Below, piece after piece: positions 19,046 to 27,699 of a DNA stretch of 64,000 nt (positions within the stretch are counted from its first letter, which is position 1; every line of letters begins with the position of its first letter). Position numbers and translations under genes: made by a program. The notes under the pieces were generated by a model that made no database searches, was not told the origin of the DNA, and worked only from the letters and a program-made list of their open reading frames with translations. Origin of the DNA: Aggregatimonas sangjinii (lineage in GTDB: Bacteria > Bacteroidota > Bacteroidia > Flavobacteriales > Flavobacteriaceae); the NCBI RefSeq assembly GCF_005943945.1, contig NZ_CP040710.1, positions 4,323,501 through 4,387,500 of the forward strand, read 5' to 3'.

Positions 19046-19486
19046 ATGCATAAAATAGAACATATAGGTATTGCGGTAAACGATTTGAAGGCGTCGAATG
19101 CCTTGTTCGAAAAGCTATTGGGCGTACCGCATTATAAAATCGAGGAAGTCGCTTCGGAAGGGGTACGCACCTCTTTTTTCCAGTCCGGTCCCAATAAAAT
19201 CGAATTGTTGGAAACCACCCGTGAAGACGGGCCGATTGCCAAGTTTCTGGAGAAAAAGGGCGAAGGGGTACACCATATCGCCTTTGCCGTAAACGACATT
19301 CGGGCTGAAATCGAACGCTTGACATCGGAAGGGTTTAGGGTGCTGAACGAAATCCCGAAAAAGGGTGCCGATAACAAGCTGGTCGCTTTTTTGCACCCGA
19401 AGGGAACCAACGGGGTTCTGATCGAACTTTGCCAGGAGGCCCCCTCCGAACCTGAGCTAGGCGGGAAGGGGCCAATTGATCTATAA
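19046..19486 (+). CDS. mce: methylmalonyl-CoA epimerase
   Basis: 146 residues, a two-module VOC/glyoxalase-fold protein. The metal ligands are apparent: His6 in KIEHIGIAV, Glu53 region (NKIELLE), His76/77 in GVHHIAFAV and Glu127 in GVLIELCQ. It interconverts (R)- and (S)-methylmalonyl-CoA between propionyl-CoA carboxylase and methylmalonyl-CoA mutase. The C-terminus carries a short extra tail (EPELGGKGPIDL). Stand-alone gene just before the tRNA. Confidence 0.93.
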   Translation: MHKIEHIGIAVNDLKASNALFEKLLGVPHYKIEEVASEGVRTSFFQSGPNKIELLETTREDGPIAKFLEKKGEGVHHIAFAVNDIRAEIERLTSEGFRVLNEIPKKGADNKLVAFLHPKGTNGVLIELCQEAPSEPELGGKGPIDL

Positions 19487-19573
19487 ACAGATGTTTTTTA
19501 TTGCTTGTAGCCTATAAAAATAAGTAGTAATATTGCAGTCCGATTTTTAGCTATAACGCTACTGCATCGGAAC

Positions 19574-19647
19574 GGTCCTATAGCTCAGTTGGTTAGAGCA
19601 CCTGACTCATAATCAGGTGGTCCCTGGTTCGAGCCCAGGTGGGACCA
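19574..19647 (+). tRNA. tRNA with CAU anticodon (elongator Met or Ile2)
   Basis: A complete cloverleaf: acceptor GGTCCTA/TGGGACC with discriminator A, D-arm AGCTCAGTTGGTTAGAGC, anticodon stem CCTGA/TCAGG with loop CTCATAA, and T-arm CCTGGTTCGAGCCCAGG. The G1-C72 pair and lack of three GC pairs in the anticodon stem exclude the initiator. Met versus lysidine-modified Ile2 cannot be decided by eye. CCA is not fully encoded. Confidence 0.95.
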
Positions 19648-19663
19648 CAATGACATGACAAAA

Positions 19664-19687
19664 GCCACTCCCGAATGGAGTGGTTTT
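19664..19687 (+). terminator. intrinsic terminator after the tRNA
   Basis: Perfect 7-bp stem CCACTCC (19665-19671) / GGAGTGG (19677-19683) with loop CGAAT, followed by TTTTCTC. Confidence 0.7.
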
Positions 19688-19745
19688 CTCATTCTAAATG
19701 GTTTGGGCGAGAAGTTAATATCAACCTGTCTCGCCGGCAGCCTTC

Positions 19746-19885
19746 CCACTTCGTGCCTCACACTTCCCACTTCCCACTTCGAGCTTCCAACTTCGAGCTT
19801 CCCTCTTCCCACTTCCCACTTCGTACCTCACACTTCCCACTTCGAGCTTCCAACTTCGAGCTTCCCTCTTCCCACTTAAAACTTC
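19746..19885 (-). repeat. heptanucleotide tandem array A
   Basis: Twenty consecutive 7-bp units in perfect phase. Read on the minus strand they are mostly GAAGNNN: GAAGTGG, GAAGCTC, GAAGTTG, GAAGAGG, plus GAGGTAC/GAGGCAC. A block of about nine units is duplicated. The stop codon of the APC permease (19876-19878) is the first three bases of the unit TAAGTGG, so the array starts inside the last codons of that gene and runs downstream of it. Compare arrays at 30978, 32233 and 34358. Confidence 0.9.
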
Positions 19886-21156
19886 CGTTTCGACATAAAA
19901 TAGGTGCCAATCCCCGCCAGCACAAAAAGTAAGCCGATGGCACTTTCTTTTGGCCGTTCCACGAGCATATACCCCAAAATCCAAACGCTAAAAAGGATAA
20001 AGGCGATTTGCAAGAAGGGTTTTAACGGACTCCGATAGGCCCCTTCTCGCCGCTTTAACCAAAAGACGGAAGCAACGGTCAGGGTACCCATCAGCTGCAG
20101 TACAAAGCTGGCGTAGAGCAGTACCTCTTCAAAAGTACCGGTTAAAGTGAGCAAGATACTTACCCCGGCCTGAAACCAAAGGGCGCGTACGGGGACGCCA
20201 TTCGCATTCTTGACCGCCAGTTTGCGCCAGAGCGAATGGTCTTTGGCCATGGCAAACGTGACCCGAGAGCCGATCCAGAGGTATGCGCTTACCGTAGCGA
20301 TCAACTGTATGGCGATACCATAACTGATCCAACGCCCAATTTCATTACCGAATAGGTTCTGAAAGGCGATAAAGGCCACCTCCACGTTCCCGGAGAGTTG
20401 GGCAACCGACGCATGTTTAAGGAACACGATTTGAATCAAAACGTACAACAGGGTCACAAAGGCGGTACCGACGATTAGGGCTTTTGGCAGGTTGCGCCGT
20501 ACGTCCTTGATTTCATCTACGATATAGGCCGCGGAGTTCCATCCGGTATAGGCATAGGTGACATACAATAAGGAAACGGCAAATCCTGGTAACAACACTT
20601 CGTTTTGCCAAGCCGCGCTCCAATCGATAGCATTTTCCGGAACCGGGGCATACACCAACCCTAAGATGATCAAGAGCAGTAGAAACCCGATTTTGAATGC
20701 CGTGGAAATGTTATGGAATTTCCCGCTTTGTCCGATACTTACGGAATGCAGCGCCGCCAACAGCAAAATCACCCCGACCCCGAACCAATCGGTGAACAGC
20801 GCAGGGTTGATCGGACTCAAATAACTTTTCATCGCCATCACCGAAATCGCAATGGGCGCGGTAAACCCTACGGTCAAGGATATCCACGCGTAGACATAGC
20901 CGACCAAGGGGTGTATCAATTTGGAAAGGAAAATATAATCACCACCCGATTCGTCAAAATGGGTGCCTAGTTCGGCGTAGGTAAAGGCCCCGATCAAGGC
21001 GAATACTCCGCCCAAGCCCCAAAGCCATACGATACTCCACGTATTTTGAATTTCGGCCACTTGAAAGCCCAGGCTGGTAAACACCCCGGTACCGATCATA
21101 CTGGAGATGACCAAAGCGGCTGCCGTTGTCCAGCCAATTTTTTGTTTTGGGATCAT
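19876..21156 (-). CDS. APC superfamily amino acid permease
   Basis: 426 residues with about 12 membrane helices. The N-terminus KIGWTTAAALVISSMIGTGVFTSLG carries the APC motif for substrate backbone binding, and ESGGDYIFLSKLIHPLVGYVYAW and GWNSAAYIVDEIKDVRRNLPKAL follow in the family order. It resembles the LAT/YfnA-like branch that takes up or exchanges amino acids. The last residues (KRKF) and the stop codon lie in heptanucleotide repeat array A, so the C-terminus may have been reshaped by the array. Confidence 0.93.
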   Translation of the reverse strand: MIPKQKIGWTTAAALVISSMIGTGVFTSLGFQVAEIQNTWSIVWLWGLGGVFALIGAFTYAELGTHFDESGGDYIFLSKLIHPLVGYVYAWISLTVGFTAPIAISVMAMKSYLSPINPALFTDWFGVGVILLLAALHSVSIGQSGKFHNISTAFKIGFLLLLIILGLVYAPVPENAIDWSAAWQNEVLLPGFAVSLLYVTYAYTGWNSAAYIVDEIKDVRRNLPKALIVGTAFVTLLYVLIQIVFLKHASVAQLSGNVEVAFIAFQNLFGNEIGRWISYGIAIQLIATVSAYLWIGSRVTFAMAKDHSLWRKLAVKNANGVPVRALWFQAGVSILLTLTGTFEEVLLYASFVLQLMGTLTVASVFWLKRREGAYRSPLKPFLQIAFILFSVWILGYMLVERPKESAIGLLFVLAGIGTYFMSKRKF

Positions 21157-21284
21157 GGGTGGGTAAGCTACTTAAAATCCTTCAAATTGGAATAGGCAAA
21201 CACTTTTCGATATTTTGAAATGATACGGTTGCCCCAAAAGCTCAAGACCGTTATTTATAGGATATGAACCAATCTTGGCATTGG

Positions 21285-21434
21285 TTAAACTTTGCTGGGA
21301 AGTACGCCGAATTTCTCCTTAAAACTTTTGGTGAAATACGACAGGTTCGCATAGCCCACAGAATACGCAATTTCCGATACCGAGCCTACCTTTTGGTTGA
21401 GCATGGTTTTCGCTTTGTTCAGCCGAATATCGTT
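21285..21434 (-). pseudogene. AraC family regulator, C-terminal remnant
   Basis: About 50 residues are clearly the second helix-turn-helix of an AraC-type regulator: VNDIRLNKAKTMLNQ, then SVSEIAYSVGYANLSYFTKSFKEKFGVLPS, ending at the stop codon at 21285. Upstream of 21434 the frame has no AraC character, so about half the DNA-binding domain and any sensor domain are lost. It abuts the opposite-strand remnant that begins at about 21441. Confidence 0.8.
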
Positions 21435-21440
21435 CACCAA

Positions 21441-21824
21441 GTACGAGCCGCCACAGCCCAATATACCGATGTAAACGTGGCCACGAACGAGGGCTTTTTT
21501 GATGCCTCGGGCTTTGTACCGAATATGGGCCACCACTATGTGTTGCCCGCGAGAATGGACGGAACTTTTGAACTTGAAAAACCCGAAATTATTTTATACG
21601 CCCCGGATAGCAATGGTAACATGGAGTTTGTCGCGGTGGAGTATGCCGTACCCATTGGAGATTTGGACAACCCCGGCCTCCCGCCAGAAGGCTTTACCGG
21701 CGATTTGGATACTTGGGAAATCAACCCCAATCTAAGCCAGTGGCAATTGCACGTATGGCTGGTCAAGGAAAACCCGGATGGTATTTTTGCACCGACCAAT
21801 CCTGAGATAGGGGATGGCAATTGA
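21441..21824 (+). pseudogene. C-terminal remnant of an unrecognised secreted-type protein
   Basis: About 127 residues from ATAQYTDVNVATNEGF through VPNMGHHYVLPARMDG, LEKPEIILYAPDSNG and EFVAVEYAVP to a natural C-terminus. The spacing of these motifs matches a conserved family of unknown function with an MGxHY motif. The open frame has an ATG at 21264, but that first part is just the antisense of the AraC remnant, so the true N-terminus is missing. Confidence 0.6.
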
Positions 21825-21851
21825 TATGTATTTCTTGAGTTTGTTTTTTAG

Positions 21852-21877
21852 CGCCCTGCGAGATCGGGGCGTTTTTA
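21852..21877 (+). terminator. intrinsic terminator
   Basis: Stem CGCCC (21853-21857) / GGGCG (21868-21872) followed by TTTTT, about 28 bp after the stop codon of the plus-strand remnant. Confidence 0.65.
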
Positions 21878-21907
21878 CAATTTGAGTACAGTAACAATAG
21901 CCATGCT

Positions 21908-24781
21908 TTAGGCAGTCATGCCGTTTACGAAAATTTCAACAAATTCCTTCATTTTCAAAATGATACGTTCGCCAATTTCGCGGGCTTTTAAAATACTAGG
22001 GCGATTGTCAAGGCACCTGAAAACTTCATCGCGAATAGGCTCTTGACCACTGTAGATATAACTTTCTACGAGTGCATTGAACTGTTTTTGGTCAAGATTT
22101 TCATCTTCACATAACTTGGCTAGGGCTAATACTTTTTGCTCGTGCCAATACTTTTCAAACTCATCTTGTATGGCATCGACATCGTCTATTTTAGGAAGGT
22201 TTTCTTCTATAAACTTCTTTATGAGTTCGCGCTTGCTTCGCAATTCAACCTCGCCGGACAATAATTCAATAATTGCTTTCTTCTGTGCAGCCGCTTCTGA
22301 TTGTTTGGACTCTTTTAGTTTCGCCAATAGTCGTAGAATGTAGGCAACATTAATTTGGTCGCGATGAATGAGCTCCAACTCAAAATCAATATCATCTAAG
22401 ATGGAGGTTTTATGTTTTTGCCTATCCATTTTCACCTTATCATAAAGGTCTAGATACTTGCTTTTAAAATTATCAAAGGTCCGTTCGTCGATATCTAAAT
22501 CGTCCCAATCAAAGTCCACATAAGATTCTAACACGTTTTTGGCTCGCAGTAACTTTCTAAAGGCTTGTACGAATTCTAACTCTTGGTCTTCACCTCGCAA
22601 ATCATCAACGCTTTGATAAGTTGGTGTAAGTTGTAACAAGTTTGCTAGTGCCTCATCAAACTTTGAAGCAATGGCTTCGTAAGGAGGAATTATAATATCT
22701 TCTTTGGCATTCTTATTTGAAAATAAAGTGATGGCTTCATCGGTCACTTCTTTTAAATTTCGAAAACAAAGAATATTACCTTGAGATTTTTTTTCGCCGA
22801 GAATACGATTGGTGCGAGAATAGGCTTGTATCAATCCATGATAACGCAAGTTTTTATCCACGTAAAGTGTATTTACTTTTTTGGCATCAAACCCTGTCAA
22901 CATCATGTTGACCACAATAACCATATCCAGAGGGTCCTTAGCGTCATTAAAAGTTACTTTTTCTCTATCTTTTAATCGTTTACTGATGTCTTTAAAATAG
23001 TTTTCAAATTGTTGACCGTCTTTGGTTGAAAAGCTGGTATTATACATGGTATTGTAGTCTCCAATGTACTCGTCTAACTTGTCTCTAGTATGACTGGTTT
23101 TGTATACAGACGCGGGTTCTGCAGCAATATCAAACTCGTAATCTGGCAGATAGTCTTGCGCATCTTTATCTTCTTCATTGGCACCGTACGAAAAGATAGC
23201 AGCAATACGTAAGTTGTGTTCTCCTGCTTCCTTTTTACGTTTAAAGATATCGTAGTACTTGGTTAGGGTATCAATACTACTTGTTGCAAACAAGGCGGAG
23301 TATTCTTTGTTAAAGGTTTTTTGGCTGTGATATGCGATGATATAATCGGTAATTTTTTCCAATCGCTTTTCATCGGCAAAGACTTCGGCTTTGTCAATGT
23401 CTTCGACTTCGATGTCTATGAAGTTGTTGCCTTTTTGTTTGTATTTGCCAACATATTCAATCCCAAATTTTAAGACGTTCTGGTCGGCAATAGCATCTGT
23501 AATCACATACTTATGTAAGCATTGTCCAAATAAGTCCTTGGTAGTCCGTTTCCCTAAATCGTTTTTGGAGGCATTGTCTGCAAAGATGGGTGTGCCGGTA
23601 AAACCAAATAATTGACTATTCGTAAAATACTCCGTAATGCGTTGATGAGTATCTCCAAATTGAGACCGATGACACTCATCAAAAATGATGACTACTTTTC
23701 TATCTTTTAAGGTGGAGAGCCGCTTTTTGTAATGGTCTTTGCTAATGGCATTGTTGAGCTTCTGAATGGTTGTCAACACCAATTTGGAATCATCGGTAAG
23801 CTGCCTGACCAAATTATGGGTGTTGTTCGTAACATCTACACTGTCTTTTTTAAAGCTGTTGAATTCCTTCATCGTCTGGTAGTCCAAATCCTTTCGGTCT
23901 ACCACGAACAGCGCTTTATAAACTGTGGGTAGGTCCATGATAATTTGGCTTGCCTTAAACGAGGTTAAGGTCTTACCAGAACCTGTAGTATGCCAGATAT
24001 AACCATTATCTGTGCTGATTTTTACTTGCTCTACCAATTTTTCAACCGCATAATATTGGTATGGACGCAGAATCATAAGAATCTTATGCGTCTCATTTCG
24101 TACAATATACTTGGCAATCATTTTTCCTAAATGATCTGGATTTAGGAATTCTGAAGCAAAGTCTGTAAGCTCATTTATGTTTTTGTTAAGTTCATCAGAC
24201 CAAAAGAAAGTTTGCTTTACAGACTGTAAGGCGTTATTAGCCAAATATCTGGTGTTTACGCCATTGCTAATTACAAACAACTGTACATACTGAAACAAAC
24301 CATGATTCGACCAAAACGAATGCCGTTGGTAGCGATTGATTTGGTTAAAGGCTTCTTTAATTTCTAAACCACGACGTTTGAGTTCTATTTGTACTAATGG
24401 CAAGCCATTAACTAAAAGCGTTACGTCATAACGATTTTTATAAGTGCCTTCTTGAGTGATCTGATTCGTTACCTGAAACAGGTTCTGGGTCCAATCCTCA
24501 CTATTAAAAAAGCGGATATAGGTGGGTTCTCCTTGATCGTTAAAAAATTGAAAACGGCCTCGTAGGGTTTTGGCTTTTTCAAACACATTACCTTTGGCCA
24601 GATGGTTTAGTATGGTCTCAAACTCTTTTTCAGAAAAGCTAGTTTCGTTAAAAGCCTCCAGTTGGCGTTGCAAATTTGTCAGCAAGGCCACTCCTTCTGA
24701 AACAACTACAGGTTGATGTCCCAAACCAACAAGTTGTTGGATCAGATTTTTTTCAAGAATAGCCTCCGATTGTACACTCAC
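21908..24781 (-). CDS. hsdR: type I restriction enzyme, HsdR subunit
   Basis: 957 residues. The N-terminal nuclease domain shows the PD-(D/E)xK core as YDVTLLVNG...VQIELKRRG (about 115-140). Two RecA-like helicase domains follow with Walker A HTTGSGKT (about residue 265), the DEAD-like box IIFDECHRSQFG and LFGFTGTPIF, then motif V/VI region MMLTGFDAKKVNTLY...YSRTNRIL. The C-terminal 250 residues are helical and should dock to HsdM. It cleaves DNA after translocation when the HsdS target is unmodified. It is separated from hsdS by an extra gene. The region is visibly more AT-rich than the flanking housekeeping genes. Confidence 0.97.
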   Translation of the reverse strand: MSVQSEAILEKNLIQQLVGLGHQPVVVSEGVALLTNLQRQLEAFNETSFSEKEFETILNHLAKGNVFEKAKTLRGRFQFFNDQGEPTYIRFFNSEDWTQNLFQVTNQITQEGTYKNRYDVTLLVNGLPLVQIELKRRGLEIKEAFNQINRYQRHSFWSNHGLFQYVQLFVISNGVNTRYLANNALQSVKQTFFWSDELNKNINELTDFASEFLNPDHLGKMIAKYIVRNETHKILMILRPYQYYAVEKLVEQVKISTDNGYIWHTTGSGKTLTSFKASQIIMDLPTVYKALFVVDRKDLDYQTMKEFNSFKKDSVDVTNNTHNLVRQLTDDSKLVLTTIQKLNNAISKDHYKKRLSTLKDRKVVIIFDECHRSQFGDTHQRITEYFTNSQLFGFTGTPIFADNASKNDLGKRTTKDLFGQCLHKYVITDAIADQNVLKFGIEYVGKYKQKGNNFIDIEVEDIDKAEVFADEKRLEKITDYIIAYHSQKTFNKEYSALFATSSIDTLTKYYDIFKRKKEAGEHNLRIAAIFSYGANEEDKDAQDYLPDYEFDIAAEPASVYKTSHTRDKLDEYIGDYNTMYNTSFSTKDGQQFENYFKDISKRLKDREKVTFNDAKDPLDMVIVVNMMLTGFDAKKVNTLYVDKNLRYHGLIQAYSRTNRILGEKKSQGNILCFRNLKEVTDEAITLFSNKNAKEDIIIPPYEAIASKFDEALANLLQLTPTYQSVDDLRGEDQELEFVQAFRKLLRAKNVLESYVDFDWDDLDIDERTFDNFKSKYLDLYDKVKMDRQKHKTSILDDIDFELELIHRDQINVAYILRLLAKLKESKQSEAAAQKKAIIELLSGEVELRSKRELIKKFIEENLPKIDDVDAIQDEFEKYWHEQKVLALAKLCEDENLDQKQFNALVESYIYSGQEPIRDEVFRCLDNRPSILKAREIGERIILKMKEFVEIFVNGMTA

Positions 24782-24790
24782 ATGGTAAAA

Positions 24791-26311
24791 TTAGTCAATT
24801 AACTTACCAAAAAGAATACTGGTGGCTATGCCTACGGTATGAATGCCATTTGTCTCTCGCCATTGTACCTCAAAATTAAGTTGGGGTTTTCCTTTATTAT
24901 TGTAGGTGACAACGGGTATACCCAGCTTCCAGTTCGTACGTTTAAAGTCACCAAATGATCTGCTGATACTTGCCGATAGGCCCGAACGGCCTTGAACTAA
25001 ACCTGTAAACTCAAGGGATAATGCTGGTACTAAAGCATCTTCGTATGTTGTAATATAAACATTTTCAGTGCTATTGATTATCTGTAAGTCATCAACGGGC
25101 GCAGCAACAGTTTGTAAGGATTTTGCACCGATATTATCAAATGCGATGTTATTGCCATTGCTTACTGAAAATTTGGGCGATATTAAGATGCCGGAATCAT
25201 CGTTCCATTTGGTTAAATACGACCACGATACGTTAAAGTTCATTGTTCTAAAACTATTGTTTGTTCTCGTGGTATCGGAATCAGAGGGTATGGTAACAAA
25301 ATTTTCTGCACCTAAACCTGCAAAGAGGTCTAACGATAGCCATTGGGCGCTTACAGTTCTGAACAATCTATTTTTCTTGATAAATGCAATCTCATCAGCA
25401 GCCATTTTGGAATAGATACCATTATATGCCTTTCTGCCTAGTTTATCCAAGGTATTGTAGTAATCACTTTCGCGCTTTAATTCTTTGTTAAAGTTTTTGT
25501 CAAATAATATATCCAAAGAGTCTTGATTTGATTCCTTTTCAAACTCTTTTATCCAATTTTTAGCGGTTTCCTTGTGTTTTTTGGAGAGTACACTGTCCCT
25601 ATATTCCATAACCATTTCATTGCGATCAATGACAATCTGGTTATCCACTTCCTTAGGCTTAAAATTGATTTTGCCATCTATGATCCAACTGAATTTTCCT
25701 TTAAAGGCAATATTGTTTTCCTGAAGTTCCCCTTCTTTAAATAAAGTGCCGAATTCATCTTTGGTCTTAACCTCTGCTCCTAAGCTCAAAGTTGTATTCA
25801 AATTGTTACTTCTGTTTTTCAATGACCTCAGGTCGATGTTCCAAAGAAAATCGAATGTTTTTTTAGTGGTATTGTAACTTCCCGAAAACTTGGTGAAGCT
25901 AACATCGGTACCACCGGAGTAAAAGGTAGAAATTTCGTTGGCCAAAAAAGTATTGAGCATTTTATCATTATAAATTCCCTTTTTTAATAATCGCTTCTGT
26001 GCATCAAATTTCTTTGCTTCTTCCAGCAAAAGTTCAAGATTATAGTAAGGTCCGACACCTTTACTTTCTTGTTCGATTAGCCTTTCTAGCTGTGCAAGCT
26101 GTTCATCATTTTTAGCTCTTTTTTTTGCTATGGCGACTGCCTTATTGAATATTGATTTATTGTAATTTTTTACTGCCGATTGCACTAAAATCTTAATATT
26201 TTCAGATTTTAGATTTCTAATTTCTTCACTATTTAAATTTTGGTCCTGTGCTGTTATACTGAAAATAAATACCAAAAAAAATGATATTGTTAATAGAATA
26301 TTATTTTTCAT
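24791..26311 (-). CDS. secreted, probably outer-membrane protein of unknown function inside the R-M cluster
   Basis: 506 residues from the ATG at 26311, which starts a good signal peptide (MKNNILLTISFFLVFIFSITAQ); a longer frame from 26344 is less likely. Residues about 25-140 are helical and Lys/Glu-rich. Residues about 150-506 are rich in alternating polar/aromatic strands (SFTKFSGSYNTTKKTFDFLWNIDL, SLEFTGLVQGRSGLSASISRSFG) and end with VGIATSILFGKLID, as in a beta-barrel. I do not recognise a family. It lies 9 bp before hsdR and 60-92 bp after hsdS, from which a terminator-like hairpin divides it. An envelope protein in a restriction operon is odd. Confidence 0.75.
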   Translation of the reverse strand: MKNNILLTISFFLVFIFSITAQDQNLNSEEIRNLKSENIKILVQSAVKNYNKSIFNKAVAIAKKRAKNDEQLAQLERLIEQESKGVGPYYNLELLLEEAKKFDAQKRLLKKGIYNDKMLNTFLANEISTFYSGGTDVSFTKFSGSYNTTKKTFDFLWNIDLRSLKNRSNNLNTTLSLGAEVKTKDEFGTLFKEGELQENNIAFKGKFSWIIDGKINFKPKEVDNQIVIDRNEMVMEYRDSVLSKKHKETAKNWIKEFEKESNQDSLDILFDKNFNKELKRESDYYNTLDKLGRKAYNGIYSKMAADEIAFIKKNRLFRTVSAQWLSLDLFAGLGAENFVTIPSDSDTTRTNNSFRTMNFNVSWSYLTKWNDDSGILISPKFSVSNGNNIAFDNIGAKSLQTVAAPVDDLQIINSTENVYITTYEDALVPALSLEFTGLVQGRSGLSASISRSFGDFKRTNWKLGIPVVTYNNKGKPQLNFEVQWRETNGIHTVGIATSILFGKLID

Positions 26312-26358
26312 CTCGGTCTGGGTTTTGGTTAATATACCAAGCAAGTTAGTAAAGCTTG

Positions 26359-26392
26359 CCTATCAAAAACATACCCAAAGATGGGTATTTTT
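26359..26392 (-). terminator. terminator-like hairpin after hsdS
   Basis: Perfect 7-bp stem ATACCCA (26371-26377) / TGGGTAT (26382-26388) with a 4-base loop. On the minus strand it is followed by GTTTTTG, and on the plus strand by TTTT, so it could work both ways. It would separate hsdM-fic-hsdS from the hsdR part or attenuate read-through. Confidence 0.6.
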
Positions 26393-26403
26393 GCTTTCCC
26401 ATT

Positions 26404-27675
26404 TTACACAAAAAGCTGCTGTAATAGCCCTTTTTTAAATAGTTGCGTTTTTTCTATTTGTTGAGCAACCGTTTCTATTTTGGTGTCTAGCGCAGATAAA
26501 TAGTTGGCGATTTGATGTTGTTCTTCTTTGGATGGAAAAGGAACTTTAAACTTCTTTAAATCACTTCCATTAATTGAATTTATTGTTGCTCCTAAATTTC
26601 TATGCACTTCTTTCTTATATTCTTTGGAATCAAAATAATGAAGTAAAAAATCATTGTAATCACTTCTGTAAATTGTCATAAAAGCACCAAACGCCAATCC
26701 TTCTGATTCCTTATCTATTCTTGCATTTTTACCAATTAATCTTTTACTACCATTTCGAACGCAAATCAATACATCATTTTCTTGGACTGAATTAAAGTTG
26801 TCAACATTTACAAATACGTTATCATTAAAATCCAATTTTCTACCCTGAACATTAGATGACCTTAACACTAAAACACCTTCATCTTCTTCAACAATTTCTT
26901 TTGGACTATAAGTTAAACCTGAGACTATGCAGCCAACCTCTCCCAACCTCTTATCCTCCCAATCCGGATATTCACTACCATCTTCTTTTTTAAACCGCAA
27001 CTGCTGGCTAAAAAGCTGCTGCATCACCCCTTTTTTGTACTGCTCCAACAGCTCCTGCTTTTGAGTGAGTTGCTGGATTCTGGTATCGACTGCGGTTAAA
27101 AAACGGGCGATTTTTTGTTGTTCGGGGAGGGGTGGAAGATTTAGCTTAAGTGATTTTAATTGCCTGCTATAAATATGTACAACTGAATTTCCTTGAGCCA
27201 GCCTTGCAATATCAAATTTCTTTTTACTATTTAAATAGTATGAAAGAAAGATTCCATCTTTTTCTGTTTTAATGATATTTAAATCCCCTCCCAAAGCAAC
27301 TCCTTTTTTAGTAACACAAGCAGCCGTTGCAATATCGATTTGTGTTTCTCCAGAGGCAGGAATTATAACATAATTCTCCTCACTAAAAACTAAATCTTCA
27401 ATAGGTATGTTAGTTTTGGATTTAACGTTTGTTATTACTTCATCATACTCTGTGTATAGTTCTCCATACCTAATACATTCTGTTTTTCCGTCATCAACGA
27501 TGTCCGCTTTTGAAATATTCTTGCCTTTACTAAATGATGCAATTTGTCCTAAAATATTTTCTTCCCACTCACCTTCAAATTCCTTAAAGCGTAGTTGTGG
27601 CACTAGGGAGTAAGATGAACTTGCTCGATCCTGGTTCGCAATGGTATTAGGCATGGTATTTATGGTTTGGGCCAT
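26404..27675 (-). CDS. hsdS: type I restriction enzyme, HsdS specificity subunit
   Basis: 423 residues in the standard two-half layout: target recognition domain 1 (about 28-180), the first conserved helical spacer LPPLPEQQKIARFLTAVDTRIQQL, domain 2 (about 235-375) and the second spacer PSKEEQHQIANYLSALDTKIE. Both spacers end with the parallel 'KKGVMQQLF' / 'KKGLLQQLF' sequence. It chooses the bipartite DNA target of the methylase and restriction complexes. Upstream lies a phased TTAAC site array rather than the direct coupling seen between hsdM and fic, suggesting separate control. Confidence 0.96.
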   Translation of the reverse strand: MAQTINTMPNTIANQDRASSSYSLVPQLRFKEFEGEWEENILGQIASFSKGKNISKADIVDDGKTECIRYGELYTEYDEVITNVKSKTNIPIEDLVFSEENYVIIPASGETQIDIATAACVTKKGVALGGDLNIIKTEKDGIFLSYYLNSKKKFDIARLAQGNSVVHIYSRQLKSLKLNLPPLPEQQKIARFLTAVDTRIQQLTQKQELLEQYKKGVMQQLFSQQLRFKKEDGSEYPDWEDKRLGEVGCIVSGLTYSPKEIVEEDEGVLVLRSSNVQGRKLDFNDNVFVNVDNFNSVQENDVLICVRNGSKRLIGKNARIDKESEGLAFGAFMTIYRSDYNDFLLHYFDSKEYKKEVHRNLGATINSINGSDLKKFKVPFPSKEEQHQIANYLSALDTKIETVAQQIEKTQLFKKGLLQQLFV

Positions 27676-27699
27676 TCTTAATTGAATTGTACTATTTAA

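Noticed and set aside
19746-19885. CRISPR array
   Set aside because: The period is 7 bp with no spacers of constant length and no cas genes nearby.
19655-19984. Open frames on both strands through the heptad array next to the tRNA
   Set aside because: They are open only because the 7-bp repeats lack stop codons in most frames. The predicted peptides are low complexity.
21264-21824. Intact 186-residue gene
   Set aside because: The first 60 residues are antisense to the AraC fragment; only the last 127 residues resemble a protein family.
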